A DNA stretch of 64,000 bases from assembly GCF_037893185.1 (NCBI RefSeq), contig NZ_CP140772.1, positions 1,860,001 through 1,924,000 on the forward strand, in the 5' to 3' direction. This document shows positions 56,407-64,000 of this stretch, piece by piece. Numbering within the stretch: position 1 is the first letter of the stretch; each line of letters opens with the position of its first letter. The notes beneath the pieces were generated by a model. That model ran no database searches and was not told the origin of the DNA. It saw nothing but the letters and a program-made list of their open reading frames with translations. A program made the translations under genes and the position numbers. Origin of the DNA: Chitinophaga sp. 180180018-3 (GTDB lineage: Bacteria > Bacteroidota > Bacteroidia > Chitinophagales > Chitinophagaceae).

Positions 56407-59400
56407 TTATTTGTTATTGAAGTAATTGAATTGGATGGCAGATTGGTTGTACTGATTCATAACATCCAGATAATTTTGACGGATACTGATCGCCTGGTTA
56501 AGAAATTGACCCAGGTCTGCAAAACTTATTTCACCGGTTCTATAACTCAGGCTTGCCGCACTAATGATTTCCTCAGCTTGCTTTAACCCAGAGGTTTCAT
56601 AGAAATTCAACAAAGTGTAGTTTTTTTCTATATCAGCGATTGCAGAAGCTCTTTGCGTCTGGAATACTTGAGTTTGGTAAGACAGCGCCTTTTCCTGTAC
56701 TTCTTTTTCAGCCACTGCAACCCTGACTTTATTCCGGTAGGCTCCGGTTCCGAACAATGGGAAGGATGCCATTACCGAAAATCCGGAGAAAGGGTCTTTC
56801 GCACCCCACACCCGCTGACTGAAGAACCGACCCGAAAACTCCGGCTTATTGGTATTCTGCTGAACTTTAATATTGGAAGATGCAATATTTACATTCTGTT
56901 CCTGTAAGGCCAATACCGGGTGGCTGGCGGTATTTTCCAACAATTCAACTTCTACTTTTTTAAGTGGTTCGGCCACCGGGAGCAACCACTCATTTTGATT
57001 TAAAAGCATCATCAATTGTTGTTGTTGTACCGTCATTGCCTTCTTGTTCTGTTCAAGGAAAGCCTGTAATTCCCGCAGCTTTGCCTCTGCCGCTACCTGG
57101 TCCAGTTTTGCAACGTCTCCCGTTCTTACACGTACTTCTGTAGTTTTGAACAGCATTGTATATATACTGTCCAAACGTTGAAAAAGAGCCTGTTTATCCT
57201 GTAAATACCAAAGCTGATAATAAGCGGTTCGCACATCTCTTTTGACAACGGCATTTAAAACATCGGTATTGAGTTCAGCATATTTGAGTTGTTCCCTGAA
57301 ATAATTTTTCCGGGCTGCATATAGACCAGGCCAGGCAATACCTTGCGACAAACCTATTTTTAAAATACCTACGTTATCGGAAGGACGTAAGTCCTCGTTT
57401 TCAGCAAACACACCTGTTTTGGGAATATCAGTTGCCGTCTTCACATTTAGAGAAGCACTTTTGATTTGAGCAGTATTCACACCAAATTGTTGATTGCCCT
57501 TTAACGCTGTACCTATAGCGTTATCTATTGAAATCCGCTGTTGTTGCTGTGCCTTAACAGATGAAAAGCCTCCCAAGAACAGCAAGATCACTACTGCCAT
57601 TGTTTTCATGCCTTTGCCTTTGATATTTGGTTTCGAGTTGAAGATGATGTATAGGAGTGGCAATACGAACAGCGTTAGAAATGTCGCTGTGATCAATCCG
57701 CCAATCACAACGGTCGCCAGGGGCTTTTGCACCTCCGCACCGGCACTGGTACTGATAGCCATAGGCAGAAAGCCCAAAGAGGCCACCGTTGCCGTCATTA
57801 ATACCGGGCGCAAACGCGTCATCGTACCTTCTTTGACCCTTTGGAACACATCATCCAAACCTTCTTTTTTTAACTGATTAAACGTTCCTATTAGCACGAT
57901 ACCATTTAATACAGCAACCCCAAACAGGGCAATAAATCCGATACCCGCACTGATACTGAAAGGCATCCCCCGAAGCATTAATGCAAAGACACCTCCTATG
58001 GCACTCATGGGGATTGCGGTAAATATTAAAGTAGCCTGCTTAAAGGAGTGAAACGTGAAATACAATAACATAAAAATTAGCAGTAGCGAAACAGGAACTG
58101 CGATCATCAGGCGGTCACTCGCTTTTTGCAGATTCTCAAACTGTCCGCCATAAGTGAAGTAATATCCGGAAGGCAGCTTGACTTTAGCTGACAACTGTTG
58201 CTGTATATCTTCCACGACACTCTGCACATCCCTGCCAGCAACGTTGAACCCTATAACAATACGGCGTTTTCCTGCTTCCCGGCTTATTTGCGCAGGTCCC
58301 AACTTGTATTCAACATTTGCAATCTGGGATAGCGGTATTTGTATGCCTGTACTTGTAGGTATCATCAGGTTATTTACATCATCTATACTGCTTCTATGTG
58401 CACTATCCAACCGGACAACCAAATCAAATCGTCTTTCGTTTTCATATACTTGGCCCGAGCTTTTGCCAGCAAAAGCGGTACTCACCACGTCATTTACGTC
58501 CTGTATTGTCAACCCGTAGTTGGCAATTCGAGTGCGATCATATTCAACATTGATCTGCGGAAGCCCGCTAACCCGCTCGACCTGGGGAGAAGTAGCACCG
58601 GGTACACCTTGAATAACCTCACTTACTCTATTCGCATAAGAAGCCAGCGTGTCGATATTCTCACCAAAGATCTTGACTGCTACATCCTGTCTGATCCCCG
58701 TCATCAGCTCATTAAAACGCATCTGGATCGGCTGGTTTTTTTCAAAGAACACACCTGGTATAACTTCCAGCTTTTCCATTATAGCATCTGCGAGTTCCGT
58801 ATAACTTCGTCCAGATTTCCATTCATCCTCAGGTTTAAGGACCGCCATTAGGTCAGTAGCCTCAGGAGGCATCGGATCTGTAGGTACCTCGGCTGCGCCG
58901 GTTTTACCTACAACCATCTTGACTTCATCAAATTGTTTGATAATCCGAGAAGCCTGCATGGAAGTTTCGATACTCTGATTCAAGGAACTTCCCTGTGGTA
59001 GAATACAGTGAAACGCATAGTCTCCCTCTTGTAATTGAGGAATGAACTCTCCACCCATTCTGCTGAAGAAAAATATAGCAATTGCAAAAATGCCAACGGT
59101 GACGCCTACTACAATATATTTAATCCGGATAGCTTTTTGTAACAATGGTTGGTACCAACTTTGTAATTTCCCCATCATCTTGTCACTAAATGTGCGTTTG
59201 TGACTGGTTTTCTTTGATAAAAACAAAGCACACATCACTGGGATATAAGTCAGGGATAATATCAATGCTCCGAAAATGGCAAAGCCAACTGTCTGGGCCA
59301 TTGGACGGAACATTTTGCCCTCAACACCAACCAAAGTAAGAATAGGGATATATACAATGAGGATAATGATTTCTCCAAAAGCAGCACTGGTACGTATCTT

Positions 59401-60726
59401 AGACGCCGAAGTAAATACTTCATCATCCATTTCAGTTTGAGTCAACTTGGCCGTCGATTTTCGCAGACCAAGATGGTGCATTGTAGCTTCTACGACGATA
59501 ACAGCCCCATCTACGATCAGTCCGAAGTCTATAGCTCCTAAACTCATCAGGTTGGCGCTCACTCCAAATACGTTCATCATTCCAAGTGCAAATAACATTG
59601 CAAGGGGAATGGCAGAAGCTACGATCAATCCGGCCCGGAAATTCCCAAGAAACAATACCAGTACAAAAATCACTATCAGCGCTCCTTCAATCAAATTCTT
59701 TTCCACTGTACTGATAGCCCGACCCACAAGATCAGTTCTGTCCAGGTATGGTTCGATAGTAATATCATCAGGCAGCGACTGTTGAATAGTAGGTAACTTT
59801 TCTTTTATCCGCTTAACAACCTCGTTACTGTTTTCCCCTTTCAACATCATCACTACACCGCCTACAGCGTCTACTTCTCCATTATAAGTTAAAGCGCCAT
59901 ACCTTACTGCGTTACCGAATTTCACTTCAGCAACGTCATTTATATATATGGGTACGGCTCCGGAATTTTTAACCACAATTCTTCTAACGTCATCTAAAGA
60001 CGTTACCAGACCTATACCTCTGATGAAATAGGCATTTGGCTTTTTGTCGATATACGCCCCCCCGGTGTTCTGGTTATTCTTTTCAAGAGCTGTAAAGATA
60101 TCCGGGATACTTACACCCATTGCTCTCAATCTATCGGGATTTACAGCAACTTCGTATTGCTTCAATTGACCTCCAAAGCTGTTCACTTCGGCAATACCCG
60201 GAGTACCATATAATTGCCTGGCAACGATCCAATCCTGCATCGTGCGAAGGTCTTTTGCGTTGTATTTGCTTTCGCTTCCCTTTTTAGGGTGAATGATATA
60301 CTGGTACACTTCGCCTAAACCTGTACTGACCGGTGCCATTTCCGGCGTTCCGATTCCCTGAGGAATTTTATCAACAGCCTCTTTGAGTCTTTCATTGATG
60401 AGCTGCCTGGCAAAGTATATGTCTACTTCCTCTTCAAAAACAACGGTTATCACCGAAAGTCCGAAACGGGAAATACTGCGGATTTCTTCGATTTTCGGAA
60501 CATTGGCAATACTTTGCTCTATGGGAAAGGTTACCAGTTGTTCTACTTCTTGTCCTGCCAATGTTGGACAGGTAGTAAATATCTGAACCTGATTGTTGGT
60601 AATATCAGGGACGGCATCTATGGGCAATTTGGTGGCACTCCACGCTCCCCATATTATAAGTAACAAAGTCATTAAACCAATAATGATTTTGTTCTTTATA
60701 CTGAATTTAATAATACGATCTAACAC
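56407..60726 (-). CDS. CusA/CzcA RND pump fused to TolC-like factor (island 2)
   Basis: 1439 residues. D400-F-G, D406 and E413 in TM4, so the same divalent-metal signature as the island 1 pump. The C-terminal ~400 residues from M1040 are a TolC-type outer membrane factor (ISIDNAIGTALKGN). The joint again resembles a signal peptide: GKGMKT, a hydrophobic run, then V-K-A-Q. Internal ATG is at 57609. The pump half is clearly related to the 1459-residue protein of island 1 but not nearly identical, so this is not a recent duplication. Confidence 0.92.
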   Translation of the reverse strand: MLDRIIKFSIKNKIIIGLMTLLLIIWGAWSATKLPIDAVPDITNNQVQIFTTCPTLAGQEVEQLVTFPIEQSIANVPKIEEIRSISRFGLSVITVVFEEEVDIYFARQLINERLKEAVDKIPQGIGTPEMAPVSTGLGEVYQYIIHPKKGSESKYNAKDLRTMQDWIVARQLYGTPGIAEVNSFGGQLKQYEVAVNPDRLRAMGVSIPDIFTALEKNNQNTGGAYIDKKPNAYFIRGIGLVTSLDDVRRIVVKNSGAVPIYINDVAEVKFGNAVRYGALTYNGEVDAVGGVVMMLKGENSNEVVKRIKEKLPTIQQSLPDDITIEPYLDRTDLVGRAISTVEKNLIEGALIVIFVLVLFLGNFRAGLIVASAIPLAMLFALGMMNVFGVSANLMSLGAIDFGLIVDGAVIVVEATMHHLGLRKSTAKLTQTEMDDEVFTSASKIRTSAAFGEIIILIVYIPILTLVGVEGKMFRPMAQTVGFAIFGALILSLTYIPVMCALFLSKKTSHKRTFSDKMMGKLQSWYQPLLQKAIRIKYIVVGVTVGIFAIAIFFFSRMGGEFIPQLQEGDYAFHCILPQGSSLNQSIETSMQASRIIKQFDEVKMVVGKTGAAEVPTDPMPPEATDLMAVLKPEDEWKSGRSYTELADAIMEKLEVIPGVFFEKNQPIQMRFNELMTGIRQDVAVKIFGENIDTLASYANRVSEVIQGVPGATSPQVERVSGLPQINVEYDRTRIANYGLTIQDVNDVVSTAFAGKSSGQVYENERRFDLVVRLDSAHRSSIDDVNNLMIPTSTGIQIPLSQIANVEYKLGPAQISREAGKRRIVIGFNVAGRDVQSVVEDIQQQLSAKVKLPSGYYFTYGGQFENLQKASDRLMIAVPVSLLLIFMLLYFTFHSFKQATLIFTAIPMSAIGGVFALMLRGMPFSISAGIGFIALFGVAVLNGIVLIGTFNQLKKEGLDDVFQRVKEGTMTRLRPVLMTATVASLGFLPMAISTSAGAEVQKPLATVVIGGLITATFLTLFVLPLLYIIFNSKPNIKGKGMKTMAVVILLFLGGFSSVKAQQQQRISIDNAIGTALKGNQQFGVNTAQIKSASLNVKTATDIPKTGVFAENEDLRPSDNVGILKIGLSQGIAWPGLYAARKNYFREQLKYAELNTDVLNAVVKRDVRTAYYQLWYLQDKQALFQRLDSIYTMLFKTTEVRVRTGDVAKLDQVAAEAKLRELQAFLEQNKKAMTVQQQQLMMLLNQNEWLLPVAEPLKKVEVELLENTASHPVLALQEQNVNIASSNIKVQQNTNKPEFSGRFFSQRVWGAKDPFSGFSVMASFPLFGTGAYRNKVRVAVAEKEVQEKALSYQTQVFQTQRASAIADIEKNYTLLNFYETSGLKQAEEIISAASLSYRTGEISFADLGQFLNQAISIRQNYLDVMNQYNQSAIQFNYFNNK

Positions 60727-60985
60727 AGTGTATTTTGTTATTTAACGCTTAGTAAAAAGATATGTAGTCCTTTTCTCAGAATGGAAAAAGGCGGGAAAGA
60801 TGCGTGCTGTGTATTGTTATACGTAAATTGTACAACACCTGATCAAAGCCGAAAAGCAATGATGTTACGGACGATATGCACAAAATGCATATCAAACGAT
60901 AAGACACGATCTAAAAGAAATTAAGCGTTAAATCTCGGCGGCTGCCAAATATTTCCGGAGTAGTTGGAAACAAAAAAACAATCCC

Positions 60986-61243
60986 TTATTGAACCTTTTT
61001 GGCTTTAAATTCTCGTAAAGGGATATTAAATTCTGGTAAGTTAAACTTAAAGGAGGTTACTGAAACACTGCAACAAGTGCACTGGCAAAACGGGGAACAA
61101 TTATCGTCTTTGTCTTGATTATGATTATGACTAAGGTCTTTGGATGGAGATTTTAGTTCCGCACAAACATTCTTAGCATCGCTGCACGGAGCACCGAAAA
61201 GTGCCGTGAAGTAAATTACTAATATGGTTGCTATCCATTTCAT
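60986..61243 (-). CDS. DUF6660-like small secreted Cys-rich protein
   Basis: 85 residues. Signal peptide, then a Cys/His-containing middle: APCSDAKNVC, HNHNQDKDDNCSPFCQCTCC, and a beta-like tail. The C-x3-C-x-C-x-C-C cluster with the preceding H-N-H-N is a plausible metal site. The family name is DUF6660, commonly upstream of CusA-type genes. It is probably the first gene of metal island 2, 260 bp upstream of the pump. Confidence 0.65.
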   Translation of the reverse strand: MKWIATILVIYFTALFGAPCSDAKNVCAELKSPSKDLSHNHNQDKDDNCSPFCQCTCCSVSVTSFKFNLPEFNIPLREFKAKKVQ

Positions 61244-61733
61244 GCAAGTGCAAATTTAAGAAAAAAATCCGTGCAATACTGTTGCAAAAATCACTTTTTT
61301 TCCTTATAGATACTATTTTCTCTAAAATGGGGTGGTTAATAGAATCGAGCTGATTAGTTAGTTAATAGCCGACAAAATGTTCGAGTAACCGGAGAAATGC
61401 CCTATGGATAACAGATTTGCTTCATAAAGTCGTTCTTCAGATATCCTGAACCACAAAACAAATGGTAACAAAAACGTTAACTATAATTAGCGAAAAAAAT
61501 TATGTTTTTGCAACATTGTATAAAAAATACAGGGTTTTTCAACCCCCATATTTAGCTGGTATTAATAGCTTTTTTCTGAAACCAATTTCCTCAAATCCTC
61601 CAAAAAGTGGTTCGAAAATTGTCCCGACAGGACGACTAGAATGTTAAAAGAGGCATGTCCTCTTTTTTCTTTTTTATCCCTTTTAAAAACTACTATCAAC
61701 ACTTCTCTATAGGTCAATTTTTAGTATCTTCAC
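61244..61733. other. 490-bp gap upstream of metal island 2
   Basis: No convincing gene. A possible minus-strand -7 box TAAATTTG lies close to the DUF6660 start but lacks a good -33 partner. TGGTTCGAA and CCGACAGGACGAC (61624-61636) occur in a region later repeated at 62317-62329, followed by a terminator. Confidence 0.45.
61646..61668 (+). terminator. Intrinsic terminator in the gap
   Basis: AAAAGAGG (61646-61653), loop, CCTCTTTT (61659-61666), then more T. There is no protein gene just upstream on this strand; it may belong to a lost gene or a decayed RNA gene. Confidence 0.6.
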
Positions 61734-62219
61734 ATGAGGATAAAAGGACATTACATGATCCTCCCACTGATACGGTTTTTCAACATCATATTTTCCGCAT
61801 TGCTTGCGGGAACAAGTTTTGGAATTTGGTTGGGGTTCAATCCAACGAACTATTCTGCTTCTACTTATGTAGAGCAACAACAAAATCTGGTTCGTTCGCT
61901 CAATACATTGATGATTACATTGGTTGTCATTACAACAGTGATTACAATTATTTCCGCCTTTCTTCAAAGAAAAAACAAATCTGTCTTTGTCGCATTACTT
62001 TTAGCTGCCGCTTTTTTTATTTCCTGCATGGTAATAACCCGATTTGGAAATGTTCCAATTCAAATAGAAATGCTTAAATGGACAAAGGATTCATTACCTG
62101 GAAACTGGGCAATGTTGCGTGACAAATGGTGGTTATTTCACATTATGCGGACAATTGTGGAGTTGATAGCATTAGTTCTGGTGACGTGGACAACAGTTCA
62201 AAATAAGACAAAAGGATGA
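61734..62219 (+). CDS. DUF1772-family membrane protein
   Basis: 161 residues with four hydrophobic segments and short loops (FGIWLGFNPTNYSASTYVEQQQNL; NVPIQIEMLKW; WWLFHIMRTIVELIALVLV). This matches DUF1772/anthrone oxygenase-like proteins. No metal link is visible. An alternative start at 61755 is possible. It is bracketed by the CCGACAGGACGAC repeats. Confidence 0.7.
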   Translation: MRIKGHYMILPLIRFFNIIFSALLAGTSFGIWLGFNPTNYSASTYVEQQQNLVRSLNTLMITLVVITTVITIISAFLQRKNKSVFVALLLAAAFFISCMVITRFGNVPIQIEMLKWTKDSLPGNWAMLRDKWWLFHIMRTIVELIALVLVTWTTVQNKTKG

Positions 62220-62229
62220 TTGTTTCCAA

Positions 62230-62329
62230 GGTAACAGCAACCAGGCGTTCAGGACGAAGAGGCCGCTGGTTCGAATTCAGTCAGTCCCTTTGGACTTGCT
62301 GCCGGTTTGCAGCTTACCGACAGGACGAC
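62230..62329. repeat. tRNA-like/att-like remnant with repeated words
   Basis: CTGGTTCGAATTCAG has the look of a tRNA T-arm (T-loop TTCGAAT with C-G, T-A, G-C pairs), but no full cloverleaf or anticodon arm is present. The word CCGACAGGACGAC at 62317-62329 is the same as at 61624-61636, and TGGTTCGAA also occurs in both places. This could be a decayed attachment or recombination site. Confidence 0.3.
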
Positions 62330-62356
62330 AGAAGACAATTTCCTTCGAATTTAGAA

Positions 62357-62390
62357 GCCTGCAAACTTCAATGTTTGCAAGCCTTTTTTA
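62357..62390 (+). terminator. Intrinsic terminator, convergent with the LysR gene
   Basis: GCCTGCAAAC / GTTTGCAAGC stem with one mismatch, loop TTCAAT, then CTTTTTT. It ends transcription of DUF1772 or of the tRNA-like region. Confidence 0.7.
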
Positions 62391-62394
62391 TCAC

Positions 62395-63264
62395 TTAAGC
62401 AGTATCTTGCAGATACATATCAATAAAACTTTGTAGCCCCCTGGAAGGTATCTTATCTTTTCTATAAACCAACAAAGTAGTCATTGTTCCCAGTTGCTTA
62501 TTTAGAGGATAAGTGCAAATCTTTCGTCCCTGATAGTATTTTGACACTATCTCTTCTGGTAACAAACTAATACCTAAACCCGCTTCAACAAAATTTATAA
62601 TTCCTTCAATAGAGTTGAGTTCAATACTTTTATAGTTATGAATTCCTTTGTGGCTAAACCAAGACTCTAATCTCTCTCTAAAAATACAACCGTTACCAAA
62701 AACTATACTTTTCAAAGGCTCCTTTGCTAATAACTTATTTAATCCGGCTTCTTTTGAAGAGGCTAAAATCACCAGCTGTTCTTCTTTTATCTTTATTTTT
62801 TCTAATCCATTTATATTTAATGGGGCTGAAACAAAAGCTGCATCAAGTTTGTAATTTAAAACATCTGAAATAAGCAAATCCCTGTCATCAGATTTAAACT
62901 CTAATTCCACAGCAGGATATTTTTCTCCAAAAGCCAGTAGTATCCCGGGAGCTTTTAATGCCATTGTAGTCTCCATACATCCTATAGTCAAATGTCCATT
63001 AACTGTATCACTACTTTTAATTTCATGTTTAGCTCCTTCCACTAAATGTTGAATCTGTTTAGCATATCGCATCAGTACTTTCCCTTCTTCTGTTAGCTCT
63101 ACCTTACGGGAAGTACGAGAAAACAATTTTGTATCAAACTCTTCTTCAAGGCTTTTTATCCTTGCTGTAACGTTGGATTGCACAGTAAACATCATATCAG
63201 CAGCTTTGGTAAAGCTACCACTCTCTGCAACTGCTTCAAATATTTTTAAATCATTTGTATTCAT
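62395..63264 (-). CDS. LysR-family transcriptional regulator
   Basis: 289 residues. N-terminal winged HTH (NDLKIFEAVAESGSFTKAADMMFTVQSNVTARIKSLE), linker helix, then the LysR substrate domain (GHLTIGCMETTMALKAPGILLAFGEKYPAVELEF). It is divergent from the small ORF and alpha/beta hydrolase, and as usual for the family it probably controls them from the shared 200-bp gap. Confidence 0.9.
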   Translation of the reverse strand: MNTNDLKIFEAVAESGSFTKAADMMFTVQSNVTARIKSLEEEFDTKLFSRTSRKVELTEEGKVLMRYAKQIQHLVEGAKHEIKSSDTVNGHLTIGCMETTMALKAPGILLAFGEKYPAVELEFKSDDRDLLISDVLNYKLDAAFVSAPLNINGLEKIKIKEEQLVILASSKEAGLNKLLAKEPLKSIVFGNGCIFRERLESWFSHKGIHNYKSIELNSIEGIINFVEAGLGISLLPEEIVSKYYQGRKICTYPLNKQLGTMTTLLVYRKDKIPSRGLQSFIDMYLQDTA

Positions 63265-63310
63265 ATTTAAAAATCACTTTTTATGATTTATTAAATCGCC
63301 ATTAATCGTT

Positions 63311-63340
63311 TTTGGTAATCAAAGATCCTATTTATTTTTG
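63311..63340 (+). promoter_or_regulatory. Promoter for the hydrolase unit
   Basis: TTTG (63311-63314), 18 bp, TATTTTTG (63333-63340): a close match to TTTG/TAnnTTTG. It faces the small ORF and the hydrolase; LysR is divergent. Confidence 0.6.
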
Positions 63341-63357
63341 ACGATCGAAATAACAAT

Positions 63358-63453
63358 ATGAAAAAAGTAATTAAACAAATCATAGTTGGTCTATCACTTA
63401 CACAATGCATTAATAACATTGCAATGGCACAATCATATCAGAATTTAATTTAA
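63358..63453 (+). CDS. Short signal-peptide-like ORF
   Basis: 31 codons from ATG 63358 to TAA 63453: a K-rich start, a hydrophobic core (IIVGLSLTQC) and A-M-A-Q-S, then a stop. It reads like a free signal peptide and stops 12 bp before the hydrolase ATG. It may be a leader peptide, or the remnant of a secreted protein that lost its body. Confidence 0.35.
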   Translation: MKKVIKQIIVGLSLTQCINNIAMAQSYQNLI

Positions 63454-63465
63454 AAAAATCAAAAC

Positions 63466-64000
63466 ATGGAGAATCACTCAATTCACTATCACAACATTAA
63501 AGTAGACGGATTAAATATATTCTATAGAGAAGCAGGAAATGCAAGTAAACCTTTTCTACTGCTATTACATGGATATCCAACATCTTCTCATATGTTTAGA
63601 AACTTAATTCCTATTCTAAGCAAAGACTATCACATTATAGCTCCTGATTTACCAGGATTTGGATTTTCAGATGCCCCGGATCATCAGCGGTTCAGCTATA
63701 CATTTGACAATCTGGCTAAAACGATGCAGGGATTTATTGATCAACTGAAAATGAAACGTTTTGCTATTTATGTATTTGATTATGGCGCTCCTGTTGGCTT
63801 TAGACTTGCTATGAACAATCCTGAAAAGATAACAGGAATTGTCTCTCAAAATGGAAATGCCTATGAGGAAGGGCTTAGTAACGAGTGGAATCTGATACAA
63901 CGCTACTGGAAGGATCCGTCACAAGCAAATCGCATAGCTTTAAAAGGCTTTGTTGCTAAAGAAGCAATATGGTTTCAATATCATCAGGGAGTAACAGATA
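63466..64000 (+). CDS. Alpha/beta hydrolase, dehalogenase/epoxide hydrolase type, 3' partial
   Basis: 178 codons to the right edge with no stop. Oxyanion motif LLLLHGYPTSSHMF, then DLPGFGFSDAP, and the nucleophile elbow YVFDYGAPVGFRLA, where D (not S) is the likely nucleophile, as in haloalkane dehalogenases and epoxide hydrolases. The catalytic His and the cap domain lie outside the window. No signal peptide. Probably regulated by the divergent LysR. Substrate unknown. Confidence 0.85.
   Translation, partial: MENHSIHYHNIKVDGLNIFYREAGNASKPFLLLLHGYPTSSHMFRNLIPILSKDYHIIAPDLPGFGFSDAPDHQRFSYTFDNLAKTMQGFIDQLKMKRFAIYVFDYGAPVGFRLAMNNPEKITGIVSQNGNAYEEGLSNEWNLIQRYWKDPSQANRIALKGFVAKEAIWFQYHQGVTD

Noticed and set aside
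62240..62300. Complete tRNA gene
   Set aside because: Only a T-arm-like piece is visible; no acceptor, D-arm or anticodon arm can be built.
1..64000. Integrase or relaxase genes marking the ICE ends
   Set aside because: None found on either strand; only the coupling protein and maintenance genes are present.

Overview
The window reads as Bacteroidota DNA, most like the Sphingobacteriales/Chitinophagales group. The evidence is a SusC/SusD pair, RteC proteins, TAnnTTTG promoter boxes, few Shine-Dalgarno sequences, and many Bacteroidota-restricted small families. Much of it looks like the right-hand part of a CTnDOT-like integrative conjugative element (ICE). The conjugation landmarks are a type IV coupling protein cut by the left edge, two RteC regulators, a very large methylase/helicase, a DUF1896 protein, topoisomerase III, a DUF3945 protein and an excisionase-like HTH protein. 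No integrase and no proven attachment site lie inside the window, so the element's ends are not fixed.

Layout. 1-1.2 kb: coupling protein. 1.2-17.2 kb: metal-resistance island 1. It has a divergent AraC regulator, then a ferredoxin-like protein, a PIB-4 ATPase, a nitroreductase, two His-rich secreted proteins, HupE/UreJ, a membrane-anchored protein, a CusA-CusC fusion pump, its CusB adaptor, a tiny membrane protein, an atypical P-type ATPase, another His-rich protein, DUF6122 and an MFS exporter. 17.2-23 kb: RteC, two broken genes, an IS701-family element, a DUF1016 nuclease and three tandem XRE regulators. 23.2-31.2 kb: TlpA-SusC-SusD facing AraC-MauE-DUF6520. 31.4-46 kb: the ICE maintenance block on the minus strand, interrupted by a HEPN-like gene and an IS1182-family element sitting inside an ORF6N gene. 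46.4-61.2 kb: metal-resistance island 2, on the minus strand. It starts with DUF6660, a second CusA-CusC fusion and CusB. It continues through HD, CmoA-like, methyltransferase, bestrophin, MgtC and CHAD-like genes to a CPC-type P-type ATPase, an ATP-cone/Mrr nuclease, an ATPase and two small membrane/His-rich proteins, and ends at a strong terminator. 61.7-64 kb: DUF1772, LysR and a truncated alpha/beta hydrolase.

How the genes work together. Each island pairs a tripartite RND system (cytoplasm/periplasm to outside) with P-type ATPases (cytoplasm to periplasm) and His-rich periplasmic or surface proteins. That is a standard division of labour for divalent metal efflux. The DFG...D...E signature in both RND pumps points to divalent metals (Zn/Co/Cd/Ni class) rather than Cu/Ag, which is inferred from known families.

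The least explained parts are: the RND-outer membrane factor fusions with what looks like an internal signal peptide; a P-type ATPase whose membrane metal motif has no cysteine; an ATP-cone/Mrr nuclease next to an ATPase inside the metal operon; the CmoA/HD/methyltransferase/bestrophin/MgtC block; a cluster of TTGGCA/TGCCAA sites next to the excisionase-like gene; and an IS1182 insertion exactly at the centre of a palindrome.
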